DNA from: an uncultured Chlamydiae bacterium
GTDB taxonomy: Bacteria; Chlamydiota; Chlamydiia; Chlamydiales; 2-12-FULL-49-11
Assembly (NCBI GenBank): GCA_937996705.1
Contig: CALKUQ010000018.1
Location: 1 to 64,000 of the forward strand
DNA: 64,000 bases
Direction of reading: 5' to 3'
The position numbers and the translations under genes were made by a program. Below are positions 16,767 through 25,367 of the stretch, in pieces. The notes below the pieces were generated by a model, which was not told where the DNA came from, did no database searches, and saw only the letters and a list, made by a program, of their open reading frames with translations. Numbering within the stretch: position 1 is the stretch's first letter; every line of letters starts with the position of its first letter.

Positions 16767-18203
16767 ATGAACGAAAAGGGTATCTACACAGCGCCACCTC
16801 ACTCCAAAGAGTCTGAGATGATGGTATTGGGCTGCATGTTGACTAGTTCAAATGCACTCTCAATCGGCGCAGACGGGTTAGAGGATTCTGATTTTTACCA
16901 TGCAGAGCACCAAATTGTATTTAAAGCGCTTAAACAAGCGTTTGCACAAGAGAAGCCAGCTGACGTCCATCTAATCGCAGAAGAGTTGAAGCGGATCGGC
17001 AAGCTTGATTTGGTAGGGGGGATCTCCTATATCACCCTCCTTGTCCAATATGCAGGAACTTCGGCCTACGTAGAAGAGTATGTAGAAATTATTCGAAAAA
17101 AGTCGGTCTTGCGCCAGATGATCGAATCGTCAAAAATTATTGAAAAAAAGGCGCTTGACGAGCCCGATGATGTCTACTCAGCACTTGACGAAGCCCAGTC
17201 CTATTTTTTTAGAATCAGTCAAAAGGCAAATCCCTCTTTAGGCATTAATTTAAAAGAAATTCTTTCAGGAATCAAAGCAGAATCGAAAACCCCTTACCTA
17301 AAAGAGCTTCAACAAAAGCAAGAGGCTTATCACACAAGAGATCCCAACGCCCCCATAGTGACGGGTCTGCCTACAGGGTTTTCAGACCTCGACAAACTGA
17401 TTAACGGATTTAATAAAGCAAACCTAATTATTTTAGCAGCAAGACCTTCCATGGGGAAAACCGCTCTTGCTATTAACATAGCTGAGTATCTTGTTTTTGA
17501 GCAAAACATGGCAGTAGGGGTATTTTCTTTAGAAATGACTGCTGACGAGCTTCTTCATAGAATGGTTTGCTCCCTTTCAGAAGTAGAATCTGACCGAATC
17601 AAAACCGGATCGTTAGACGGGATTGAATACCAAAGAGTTGTTGAAACGGTCGGAAGGATGCAAAAGCAGACCTTAATTATTGACGATCAACCTGGCCTTA
17701 AAATCACCGATCTCAGAGCTCGGGCAAGACGGTTAAAAGAAGTTTATGACATTCAGTTTTTAGTCATCGACTACCTTCAACTCCTATCTGGATCTAAAGG
17801 ACATTTTAGCGTCGATAACCGTCAAAATGAGATTTCAGAAATTTCTCGAATGCTGAAAAATTTAGCCAGGGAACTGATGATTCCGATTCTCTGCCTCTCT
17901 CAGCTCTCTAGAAAAGTGGAAGACCGAGCAGGGCATAGACCGATGCTTAGCGATCTTCGAGAGTCTGGATCTATTGAGCAAGATGCCGACATTGTGATGT
18001 TTGTATTCAGAAGAGAGTACTACAATTCCAATGATAAGCCAGGTCTTGCTGAAGTTATTGTCTCCAAAAACCGTCACGGTGGTGTGGGAGATGTAGAGCT
18101 TGCTTTCCGCAAAAAATTTGCAAAATTCAGCAACTACTCAAAAGAATCCTCCTCCTCATCTCCTGAATCAGACGAAGCTTTTTCTGCCTTCACCCCTCGG
18201 TAA
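16767..18203 (+). CDS. dnaB: Replicative DNA helicase DnaB
   Basis: Hexameric fork helicase. 478 residues: N-terminal DnaB domain (from PHSKESEMMVLGCML), linker, and RecA-type core with Walker A ARPSMGKTALAINIA (about 223-237), Walker B-region LVIDYLQLL, and SDLRESGSIEQDADIVMFVFRREYY. A Ser-rich tail ends the protein. No intein or insertion is seen. It lies 14 bases after tRNA-Ser and upstream of mnmG, matching the dnaB-gidA order of Chlamydia. Confidence 0.97.
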   Translation: MNEKGIYTAPPHSKESEMMVLGCMLTSSNALSIGADGLEDSDFYHAEHQIVFKALKQAFAQEKPADVHLIAEELKRIGKLDLVGGISYITLLVQYAGTSAYVEEYVEIIRKKSVLRQMIESSKIIEKKALDEPDDVYSALDEAQSYFFRISQKANPSLGINLKEILSGIKAESKTPYLKELQQKQEAYHTRDPNAPIVTGLPTGFSDLDKLINGFNKANLIILAARPSMGKTALAINIAEYLVFEQNMAVGVFSLEMTADELLHRMVCSLSEVESDRIKTGSLDGIEYQRVVETVGRMQKQTLIIDDQPGLKITDLRARARRLKEVYDIQFLVIDYLQLLSGSKGHFSVDNRQNEISEISRMLKNLARELMIPILCLSQLSRKVEDRAGHRPMLSDLRESGSIEQDADIVMFVFRREYYNSNDKPGLAEVIVSKNRHGGVGDVELAFRKKFAKFSNYSKESSSSSPESDEAFSAFTPR

Positions 18204-18298
18204 GAGGATCTTTTAAATCAATATTGTGAAGATTATCACAGAATTTAAAAAAATAGCTTAACTATATTGCTTTTGAACAGCTCCATTCAAAGTGTGTC

Positions 18299-18328
18299 TT
18301 GACTTTAAGCGGTTGGATTTTGTATAAT
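18299..18328 (+). promoter_or_regulatory. Promoter for the 29-residue ribosomal-type gene and mnmG
   Basis: TTGACT (18299-18304), 18-base spacer, TATAAT (18323-18328). The -10 is a perfect match and the -35 matches five of six. The ATG of the small basic protein follows 24 bases after the -10, so the leader is short. It is the best promoter match in the window. Confidence 0.65.
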
Positions 18329-18351
18329 TCCCCTGTATTAACGAGGTGAAT

Positions 18352-18441
18352 ATGTCGTCTGTAAAGAAAAAGCGTAAAATTAAAATGAACAAGCACAAGC
18401 GTAAAAAAAGAAGCCGTGCAAATCGTCATAAGAAGTCTTAA
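18352..18441 (+). CDS. 29-residue basic AURKAIP1/COX24-type ribosomal protein
   Basis: A short frame with more than half Lys/Arg: MSSVKKKRKIKMNKHKRKKR then SRANRHKKS. The KMNKHKRKKR core is that of the AURKAIP1/COX24 domain, the bacterial counterpart of mitochondrial small-subunit protein mS38, expected to bind 16S rRNA. GAGGTG six bases before the ATG and a near-consensus promoter at 18299-18328 make it a strong gene despite its length. It is 17 bases upstream of mnmG and likely cotranscribed with it. Confidence 0.85.
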   Translation: MSSVKKKRKIKMNKHKRKKRSRANRHKKS

Positions 18442-18458
18442 GGCTATAGTACGTACAA

Positions 18459-20276
18459 ATGTGGTCCTATCCCGAAAATTTTGACGTTATAGTAGTAGGA
18501 GCGGGGCATGCCGGATGCGAAGCTGCATACATTGCAGCACGTATGGGAATGCGTACGCTCCTTGTTACAATCAGCCTTGATGCAATTGCAAAGATGAGCT
18601 GCAATCCTGCCATTGGCGGTACAGCTAAAGGTCACATTGTCCGTGAGATCGATGCGCTTGGTGGCATCATGGGCAAAATAGCGGACAGGACAGGAATTCA
18701 ATTTCGCATGCTGAACCGTTCAAAAGGGCCAGCAGTTTGGTCCCCAAGGGCGCAATCAGATAAAATCGCTTATAGCACTGAAATGACCCATGTGTTGCAA
18801 AACACAGAAAATCTTTTTCTTTTTCAAGCAACTACCAGCAAGCTTATCATCGAAGAGGGGCGGGTCCTTGGAATAGAAACTCAAGAAGGAATTGGCTTTA
18901 GAGCAAAAACCGTAATTTTATCCTCTGGCACCTTTATGAAAGGATTGATTCATATTGGAGATGTCAATTTTTCAGGGGGAAGAGCGGGCGATAGAGCTTC
19001 TATCGGACTGTCTGATCATTTGCGAGATCTTGGGTTTGAACTAGGCAGGCTAAAAACCGGAACTCCCCCAAGACTAAATAAGCGTTCCATCGATTTTTCA
19101 GTTATGGAAGAGCAACCGGGTGAAGAGGATGTCTTTTTTTCCTACTCTCGAGAAAAGCGCTTACTTCCCCAACTATCGTGTTATATTACCTACACCTCCG
19201 TGGCAACAAAAGAAATTGCACTTAAGCACATTAAGCGATCCGCTATGTACTCAGGAAATATTACAGGTGTTGGCCCAAGGTATTGCCCCTCTTTTGAAGA
19301 CAAAGTTGTCCGCTTCGGAGAGAGAGATCGTCATCAAATTTTTATTGAACCTGAGGGGGGATCGACAAACGAGGTTTACGTAAATGGCATCTCTACATCG
19401 CTCCCGTTCGACGTGCAACTAGAGATGATTCATACCATTACAGGTCTAGAAAAGGCAGAAATCACAAGGCCTGCTTACGCAATCGAATACGACTATGTTA
19501 AGAGTGGCCAATTAAAAATGACCCTTGAAACTAAACTGATCGAAGGCCTCTACTTTGCTGGGCAAATCAATGGAACTACTGGTTATGAAGAAGCTGCTGC
19601 ACAAGGACTTATAGCTGGAATTAATGCAAGCCTTAAAGTACAAGGGAGAGAGCCTTTCATTCTTAAGCGCTCTGAGGCCTATATTGGCGTCTTGATTGAA
19701 GAGATCATTTCTAAAACGTTAGAAGAGCCTTACCGAATGTTTACAAGTAGAGCAGAGCATAGACTTTTGCTACGCCAAGACAATGCAGACTTGCGTTTGA
19801 GTGGTTACGCATATCAACTTGGATTAATTGATGAAGCTACCCATTTAAGGGTTCAAAACAAGAAAACTATTTTAGAGACTGAATCTATCCGATTGAAGAC
19901 AAATAAGAAGCATGTTGATGGAAGGGTAGTTCCCCTTTCTGCTCTCCTTGCAAGACCTGAAACAAGCTATGAAAGTTTAGTTGCAGAACTTCCCCACCAT
20001 TTCACCGACTATGGAGAAGATATCAACAGACAGATAGAAATTTTGATTAAATACGAAGGTTATATTACAAGGCAAGCTAAAGAGATAGAAAAACTTCAAG
20101 AGCTTGACCCTGTGAAAATCCCCTATAATTTTGACTACTCTCTTGTTCATGGTCTGAGCACGGAAGCTAAGAATAGATTAAAAAAAATCACTCCTGACAA
20201 TCTAGGACAAGCCTCTCGCTTAGAAGGGGTAACAATCGCTGACATCTCCATTTTATTAATAGCCTTGAACAAATAA
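18459..20276 (+). CDS. mnmG: tRNA uridine-5-carboxymethylaminomethyl modification enzyme MnmG (GidA)
   Basis: FAD enzyme which, with MnmE, makes the cmnm5 group at wobble U34 of tRNAs. 605 residues with the dinucleotide-binding motif VVGAGHAGCEAAYIAARMGMR near the N-terminus, the family signatures GGTAKGHIVREIDALGG and GQINGTTGYEEAAAQGLIAG, and the C-terminal helical MnmE-binding domain ending in the conserved GLSTEAKNRL to EGVTIADI region. Position after dnaB is chlamydial. Confidence 0.97.
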   Translation: MWSYPENFDVIVVGAGHAGCEAAYIAARMGMRTLLVTISLDAIAKMSCNPAIGGTAKGHIVREIDALGGIMGKIADRTGIQFRMLNRSKGPAVWSPRAQSDKIAYSTEMTHVLQNTENLFLFQATTSKLIIEEGRVLGIETQEGIGFRAKTVILSSGTFMKGLIHIGDVNFSGGRAGDRASIGLSDHLRDLGFELGRLKTGTPPRLNKRSIDFSVMEEQPGEEDVFFSYSREKRLLPQLSCYITYTSVATKEIALKHIKRSAMYSGNITGVGPRYCPSFEDKVVRFGERDRHQIFIEPEGGSTNEVYVNGISTSLPFDVQLEMIHTITGLEKAEITRPAYAIEYDYVKSGQLKMTLETKLIEGLYFAGQINGTTGYEEAAAQGLIAGINASLKVQGREPFILKRSEAYIGVLIEEIISKTLEEPYRMFTSRAEHRLLLRQDNADLRLSGYAYQLGLIDEATHLRVQNKKTILETESIRLKTNKKHVDGRVVPLSALLARPETSYESLVAELPHHFTDYGEDINRQIEILIKYEGYITRQAKEIEKLQELDPVKIPYNFDYSLVHGLSTEAKNRLKKITPDNLGQASRLEGVTIADISILLIALNK

Positions 20277-20344
20277 AAAGGCTGTGTATAGGTAGGTCAA
20301 ATGGGTGTGGACACCCTAAAATTGGCTATCTTGTTGCATGTAAG

Positions 20345-21214
20345 ATGATTGAAGAAAAATCAACTCAAAAACCTCTCATTGCTTTAATCACTAACTCCTC
20401 CTACTACAAAATCTTTTTCGAACACTATTTCGCGGAATTTTGCCTATCTAATCTAGAGCCCTTATTTGGCTATGAAGAACTTGAAAAAATCTCTCCTGAC
20501 TATATTATTATTGATGACCAATCAGTTAAGGATTCAATCCTAGAGATTTGCAAAAATATCAGAAAACGCAAACGCCTCCAATTTATACCTCTATTTGTTA
20601 TCTCAGGAAATTTAAAAAAACCCTACACCAAGCAACTTATCGATATGGGGGTAAATCATGTGATACAAGAACCACTAGATCCTACAGATTTATTAAAAGA
20701 ACTTAAAAATGCCCTCAGCTACAAGAACTCTGAGAAAAAACTCGATATGCTAGGGGGTGGAATTACAGACTATTCTACCACAACAGATCTTCGTTTGAAA
20801 TCTCTTCTCAATAAAAACAGTCTTGAGCCGATTTATAAAACAATTCATGAGGGGGGAGCAATTTCGTTGTTAGCGGTGGCTATTGAATTTAATGATAGCC
20901 ATGAATTCACTGAGCAGCAGATTACTCAGGTGATAAAAAAGGTGTTTTCCGAGCAAACCCCCCTTTTTCCGTTAGGGCGTGGTAAATATCTAATCATTTT
21001 AAATCAAACTAAGCGGGCAGGAGCTCTCTTTATTGCAGAAACTTTACGAGATGTAGTGACCCACACCCTGCAAATTTCTATTGCCATCGGAATTTGTAGC
21101 CAAAAAAAGCCCCCTTATGCAAATATCCACGATATGCTCAAATGTGCAAAAATTGCGCTTGAAGAGGCTTTAAAAAAGGGAACCACTATTGAAATACATC
21201 CGATCTCTCCTTAG
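20345..21214 (+). CDS. Degenerate receiver plus GGDEF-like protein
   Basis: 289 residues. Residues 10-124 have the receiver pattern, with PDYIIIDD (Asp57/58) at the phosphorylation site. The acidic pair of strand 1 is absent (ALITNSS) and the conserved Lys is Glu109 in IQEPLDP. Residues about 160-285 follow the nucleotide-cyclase fold, but the GGDEF loop reads LGRGKYLIIL, so cyclase activity is unlikely. It may be a phosphorylation-independent signalling or scaffold protein. No good ribosome-binding site is seen. It lies between mnmG and lplA, which are adjacent in Chlamydia, so it is an insertion in that order. It overlaps the next gene by 26 bases. Confidence 0.65.
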   Translation: MIEEKSTQKPLIALITNSSYYKIFFEHYFAEFCLSNLEPLFGYEELEKISPDYIIIDDQSVKDSILEICKNIRKRKRLQFIPLFVISGNLKKPYTKQLIDMGVNHVIQEPLDPTDLLKELKNALSYKNSEKKLDMLGGGITDYSTTTDLRLKSLLNKNSLEPIYKTIHEGGAISLLAVAIEFNDSHEFTEQQITQVIKKVFSEQTPLFPLGRGKYLIILNQTKRAGALFIAETLRDVVTHTLQISIAIGICSQKKPPYANIHDMLKCAKIALEEALKKGTTIEIHPISP

Positions 21215-21623
21215 TTTTTTTCTAATTTCATCACTTTTTGCCGAGCCAGGTGGCCCTCTTTATTCCAATAATACCGCGAATATGTTTAAGGAGGAGCAGG
21301 AGACTATAAGCAACGGTGTTAATAAAAATATATCCTCTGCCATTGCAGCTAATACAGCCAGCCCAGGAAATCACCCCTCAGACATCATGATCGTGGATCC
21401 AAAAGTTGTCTCTCAAGATTGGCAAAATGCATTTAACTCCCTGAAAGCAAGAAAACTAAATAATATTATTTTTATTTTAAGAGACAATTCTCAAATCACC
21501 GAAGTCTCTGATGTCGAGGTATTGCCAGGCGGCTATCTCATGCTCTTTTCTTTAAAAACCGTTCTTGGCGAGAAATATCGAATTGTAAAAACAAGCGATA
21601 TTTCTTCGATCACCTCTAAATGA
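21189..21623 (+). CDS. Small exported hypothetical protein
   Basis: Not recognised. 144 residues with a signal peptide (MKYIRSLLSFFLISSLFA, likely cut before EPGG), an Asn/Ser/Thr-rich middle, and a compact C-terminal domain of about 60 residues (VSQDWQNAFNSLKARKL to KTSDISSIT). The signal peptide argues that the 26-base overlap with the upstream gene reflects a real start. The stop overlaps the lplA start by four bases, so all three are probably one operon. Confidence 0.6.
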   Translation: MKYIRSLLSFFLISSLFAEPGGPLYSNNTANMFKEEQETISNGVNKNISSAIAANTASPGNHPSDIMIVDPKVVSQDWQNAFNSLKARKLNNIIFILRDNSQITEVSDVEVLPGGYLMLFSLKTVLGEKYRIVKTSDISSITSK

Positions 21624-22324
21624 CAGTAAATATATTAACATTTGAACATCTCCCGATTTTCGACCAATTGCGAATGGAAGAGGGGCTCTTAAGAACCTCC
21701 AAAGAAAATTGGGTAATCATCAACCAAGGCTCTCCAAAGGCGATTGTAATGGGGGTCTCTACAAAACCTGAAGAAGTGATCCATCTTGAGCGCTCTCACG
21801 CAGATAATATTCCTCTGATCCAAAGATTTAGTGGCGGAGGGACCGTAATTGTCGATGAAAACACCCTCTTTGTAACTTTCATTTTTCAAAAGGAAATTCA
21901 TAACTTTGAACTCTATCCCACAAACATCTTAAATTGGGCAGGAAAGCTTTTAAAAAACTCCCTCAATCTTCCTGATTTTCTTGTTCAAGAGAGCGACTTT
22001 GCCCTCCATGACAAAAAAATTGGCGGCAATGCGCAATACATAAAAAAAGATCGATTTCTCCACCACACCTCATTTCTATGGGACTTTCACCACGAAAATA
22101 TGACATACCTACTTCACCCCCCCAAAGAGCCTGCCTATAGAAAAGGGCGCTCTCACTCCGAATTCCTGACAAAACTCGCTACTCACCTCACTAAACAAGA
22201 GTTTGAAGATCGACTGATCTTCTCTCTAACAGAAGAGTATTTGACAACTCTTAACAAACCTCTCCCCTCTTTTCCAGAGCACCGCACCACCACCACCCTT
22301 TTAAAACTGGAAAGCTCCTTTTAA
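21620..22324 (+). CDS. lplA: Lipoate-protein ligase A-type protein
   Basis: Attaches scavenged lipoate to lipoyl domains of pyruvate and oxoglutarate dehydrogenases. 234 residues with the BPL/LPL fold: RFSGGGTVIVDENTLFVTF (the RRxGGG motif) and KIGGNAQYIKKDRFLHHTSFLW (the lipoyl-AMP Lys region). It lacks the C-terminal accessory domain of E. coli LplA, as many bacterial ligases do. It follows mnmG in Chlamydia; here two genes separate them. A lipoyl/octanoyl transferase role is the alternative. Confidence 0.88.
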   Translation: MTVNILTFEHLPIFDQLRMEEGLLRTSKENWVIINQGSPKAIVMGVSTKPEEVIHLERSHADNIPLIQRFSGGGTVIVDENTLFVTFIFQKEIHNFELYPTNILNWAGKLLKNSLNLPDFLVQESDFALHDKKIGGNAQYIKKDRFLHHTSFLWDFHHENMTYLLHPPKEPAYRKGRSHSEFLTKLATHLTKQEFEDRLIFSLTEEYLTTLNKPLPSFPEHRTTTTLLKLESSF

Positions 22325-22367
22325 AAAGAGTTTGCTATATATTAAATCTTTATTAATAATACATGGC

Positions 22368-22730
22368 ATGACAGCAATAACTTTAAATTTACCAAGCAAC
22401 GAAAGTTACTTTCTTGATCGTAGATTGCTTGCATATTGCAGCCCGTTTAGTAGCCTAATTATCCGAGTACGTGCAGTATGGAATTCAACTGCCGTTAATC
22501 AGAAAAGAGATCTCACACAAGACGAGTTAGAGAGATCTACTCGTGATGTTCTTAAATGGATGGTTGGGGGATTGGTAGTTCTCACCTACTCAAGTTATTT
22601 TACAATGCCGCTCTACTTTAAATACATTACGGCTATTTCGTATACAGCTTCATCAATTCTTACAATTTATGAGCAACTGGATCTCCGAATATTTAATTAT
22701 CATTTTCTGGCAGCCCAAGAGATTGCTTAA
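22368..22730 (+). CDS. Small hypothetical membrane protein
   Basis: Not recognised. 120 residues from the first ATG; an in-frame TTG at 22332 would add twelve. It has hydrophobic segments at about 70-90 (WMVGGLVVLTYSSYFTMPLYF) and just after. There is no strong ribosome-binding site for either start. The 3' end overlaps the end of sdhB by 38 bases, tail to tail, like other lineage-restricted genes of this window. Confidence 0.45.
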   Translation: MTAITLNLPSNESYFLDRRLLAYCSPFSSLIIRVRAVWNSTAVNQKRDLTQDELERSTRDVLKWMVGGLVVLTYSSYFTMPLYFKYITAISYTASSILTIYEQLDLRIFNYHFLAAQEIA

Positions 22731-23466
22731 AGAATTCTTTAGTAACATCTTTGCCCATTTGGGCAATCGATTGAGTAAGTGGGATTTTTTTAGGACAAAC
22801 TGCTTTGCAATTTTGTGAATTTCCGCATTCTGAGATACCCCCCTCTCCCATAAGAACCTGAAGACGCTCAGATTTAAGAACTGCTCCTGTCGGATTTGCA
22901 TTAAAGAGCTTTACCTGATTTATAGCTGCAGGCCCAATGAATTTAGAATTTTTATTAATTTGAGGGCACGCTTCTAAGCAGCATCCACAAGTCATACAAG
23001 TTGACTCCACATACATAGCCTCTTGTTTAATGGGAGAAATTTTCGGTCCGAATTCAGGGGAATGTGATTCATCAAGGGGGACCCAACCTTGAATTTTCTT
23101 AAGGGATCCAAACATCGAACTTCGATCTACAACTAAATCCCGAATCACAGGAAATTTTGAAAAAGGGGCTAAAGTAATTACCTGAGATTTATTTTCCGCT
23201 ATGAGCCCCTCTATAAGAGCTGTACAAGCTTGCCTTGGAATCTTATTAACAATCATAGAACAAGATCCACAAACCTCCTCAAGACAGGCCATTTCCCAAG
23301 CAACCGGCTCTACTTTTTTCCCTTGCTTTGTAACGGGATTCTTTTGAATTTCCATCAGAGCTGAAATAATATTGAGCCCCGGTTTTTTTTCTAATTCGAA
23401 CTCCTCCCAATATTGCGCCCCGCTAAATCCTCTATAAATTTTTAGGATAAATTTACCTTCTTCCAT
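22693..23466 (-). CDS. sdhB: Succinate dehydrogenase iron-sulfur subunit
   Basis: Carries electrons from SdhA to the quinone site. 257 residues with the plant-type 2Fe-2S ligands (LEEVCGSCSMIVN) and the two ferredoxin clusters (STCMTCGCCLEACPQI and CGNSQNCKAVCPKKIPLTQSI). The start has GGAG at good spacing and overlaps sdhA by 14 bases. The order sdhC-sdhA-sdhB on the minus strand is that of Chlamydia and of the three-subunit type-B enzymes. Confidence 0.96.
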   Translation of the reverse strand: MEEGKFILKIYRGFSGAQYWEEFELEKKPGLNIISALMEIQKNPVTKQGKKVEPVAWEMACLEEVCGSCSMIVNKIPRQACTALIEGLIAENKSQVITLAPFSKFPVIRDLVVDRSSMFGSLKKIQGWVPLDESHSPEFGPKISPIKQEAMYVESTCMTCGCCLEACPQINKNSKFIGPAAINQVKLFNANPTGAVLKSERLQVLMGEGGISECGNSQNCKAVCPKKIPLTQSIAQMGKDVTKEFFKQSLGLPENDN

Positions 23467-25363
23467 AATCTTTCTCCGTTACAAGGGGGATAACAGGAGG
23501 AACATTTTCCAATTTCGGAACGCTCCTTTTCCCTTTTGTATAATCTCTTTCTACGGGTTTAATATGGCGAACGTCAACAGGAAAATAGCTTATTTTGGGT
23601 TCATTTGAATCAGGATCAAACGTAGCTACGGTTGTTTTTAGCCAATTTTTATCATCTCTTTCGCTAAACTCCCTTTTAAAGTGAGCCCCTCTGAATTCAT
23701 CTCTTAAAAGGGCCCCTTTTGCAATAGTTAGAGCAAGATCAAGCATTGGACCGAATTGATTTGCAAATTGATAGGTTTGATTCAATAATGCGCCCTTATC
23801 ATCGAGTGAAATATTTCTAAATCGATCTTTTATCTGTTGAATTTTAGAAATAGCCTCTTTTAACCCTTGATTACTTCTGACAACTGTGCAATTAGAGACC
23901 ATAATATTAGCTAATTCATCATGAAGTGCATGGACATTTTCATTTCCTTTGCGACTCAACAAATCTTGCTTGATTGCAATTTCTTTAGCCTCGGCCTCTT
24001 CAAAGCACCTGACCCCTACATCTTCGTAACGAACTTTTAAATCATCGGCAAAAAATGAGATCTCATTTGCCGCCACCATTCCACTATAAATGCAGGAAAG
24101 GAGAGAATTAGCTCCGAGTCGATTTGCTCCATGATACTGAAAATCACACTCTCCCGCAGCAAAAAGTCCAGAAATATTTGTCATATGGCGGTATCTTTCA
24201 AATCTATCAGGATCTCCTGTAGCGGGCCAATCTACCCAAATCCCCCCCATAGTATAGTGAACTGCGGGAAATATTTTCATCGGAACACTACGGGGATCAT
24301 CCCCTGTAAATTTGTGATAGATATCCAAAATTGCTTCAAGCTTTCTATGAGTTTTCCCATCAAGTCCTGTAACATCTAAATAGACCTGCTTCTTACCATC
24401 AATTCCAAGTCCTGCATCAACAACCTGAATAATATGTCTGGCTGCAACGTCTCTTGCTACTAAATTTCCAAACGCTGGATAAAGCTCCTCTAAAAAATAC
24501 CAAGGTTTTCCTGTCTCTCCGCAAACAACTTGCTCTCCGCTGGGTCCTGTAATTGTCTTTTCTGAGTTGCCGTAAACCCACACTCTCCCCCCCTCTCCTC
24601 TAGCAGACTCTGACATCAAACGGAGTTTGTCATTACCTGGAATTGCTGTCGGATGAATTTGGATAAATTCAGGATTTGCAATATGAACACCTTGACGATA
24701 GAGCCTCCCATTGGCAGCTCCCGTACAGATTGTCGAATTTGTAGAGTATTTAAAAATAACACCCAAGCCCCCTGTTGCAATTAAGACTGCATCCGCTTTA
24801 ATTGTACTGAGCTTTGCATTGTAGAGATCCATAATCACGCACCCTCTACAAACCCCATTATCATCGATGACTGCACGTAGAAATTCGTGGTGTTCAAATT
24901 TTTCAATTTTCCCCTGAACTTCGAATCGCCTTACTTGTTCATCTAAAGCATAAATCAGTTGTTGCCCTGTGGAAGCACCTGCAAAGGCAGTTCTTTTATA
25001 AAGAGTTCCTCCGAAGCGACGGAAATCAAGACTACCGTCTGCTTTCCGATTAAATGGGACCCCCATTCGATCAAGCATGCGGATGATTTGAGGACCATTT
25101 GCGCACATCTCAAGCACAGGAGGTTGATCTGCCAAAAAATCCCCCCCCTTAATTGTGTCGTAGGCGTGAATTTCAGGAGAATCTTCCTCTCCCATTAAAT
25201 TCACAGCAACATTGATTCCCCCTTGAGCGCACACTGAATGGGACCTTTTGACCTGAGTGAGCGAGATCAATTTAACACTCACTCCAAGCTCAGCTAACCG
25301 CATTGCTGCGCTCAAACCTGCCAAGCCTCCCCCTACCACAACAACTTCTTTTGCTCTCGCCAT
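23453..25363 (-). CDS. sdhA: Succinate dehydrogenase flavoprotein subunit
   Basis: Oxidises succinate to fumarate with covalent FAD. 636 residues: N-terminal GGGLAGLSAAMRLAELG nucleotide motif, the flavinylation region RSHSVCAQGGINVAVN, the catalytic region RGEGGRVWVYGN, and HYTMGGIWVDWPATGDPDRFERYRHMTNISGLFAAGECDFQYHGANRLGANSLL for FAD and substrate. The ribosome-binding site is AGGATAG. Only four bases separate it from sdhC. Confidence 0.97.
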   Translation of the reverse strand: MARAKEVVVVGGGLAGLSAAMRLAELGVSVKLISLTQVKRSHSVCAQGGINVAVNLMGEEDSPEIHAYDTIKGGDFLADQPPVLEMCANGPQIIRMLDRMGVPFNRKADGSLDFRRFGGTLYKRTAFAGASTGQQLIYALDEQVRRFEVQGKIEKFEHHEFLRAVIDDNGVCRGCVIMDLYNAKLSTIKADAVLIATGGLGVIFKYSTNSTICTGAANGRLYRQGVHIANPEFIQIHPTAIPGNDKLRLMSESARGEGGRVWVYGNSEKTITGPSGEQVVCGETGKPWYFLEELYPAFGNLVARDVAARHIIQVVDAGLGIDGKKQVYLDVTGLDGKTHRKLEAILDIYHKFTGDDPRSVPMKIFPAVHYTMGGIWVDWPATGDPDRFERYRHMTNISGLFAAGECDFQYHGANRLGANSLLSCIYSGMVAANEISFFADDLKVRYEDVGVRCFEEAEAKEIAIKQDLLSRKGNENVHALHDELANIMVSNCTVVRSNQGLKEAISKIQQIKDRFRNISLDDKGALLNQTYQFANQFGPMLDLALTIAKGALLRDEFRGAHFKREFSERDDKNWLKTTVATFDPDSNEPKISYFPVDVRHIKPVERDYTKGKRSVPKLENVPPVIPLVTEKDYGRR

Positions 25364-25367
25364 GTTT

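Noticed and set aside
20303..20316. GGGTGT/ACACCC inverted repeat before the receiver-like gene as terminator
   Set aside because: The loop would be only two bases and no T run follows; not a convincing terminator.
22653..22901. 82-codon frame antisense to the overlap of sdhB and the small membrane protein
   Set aside because: It lies within sdhB on the same strand in another frame, with no start signal; coding shadow.
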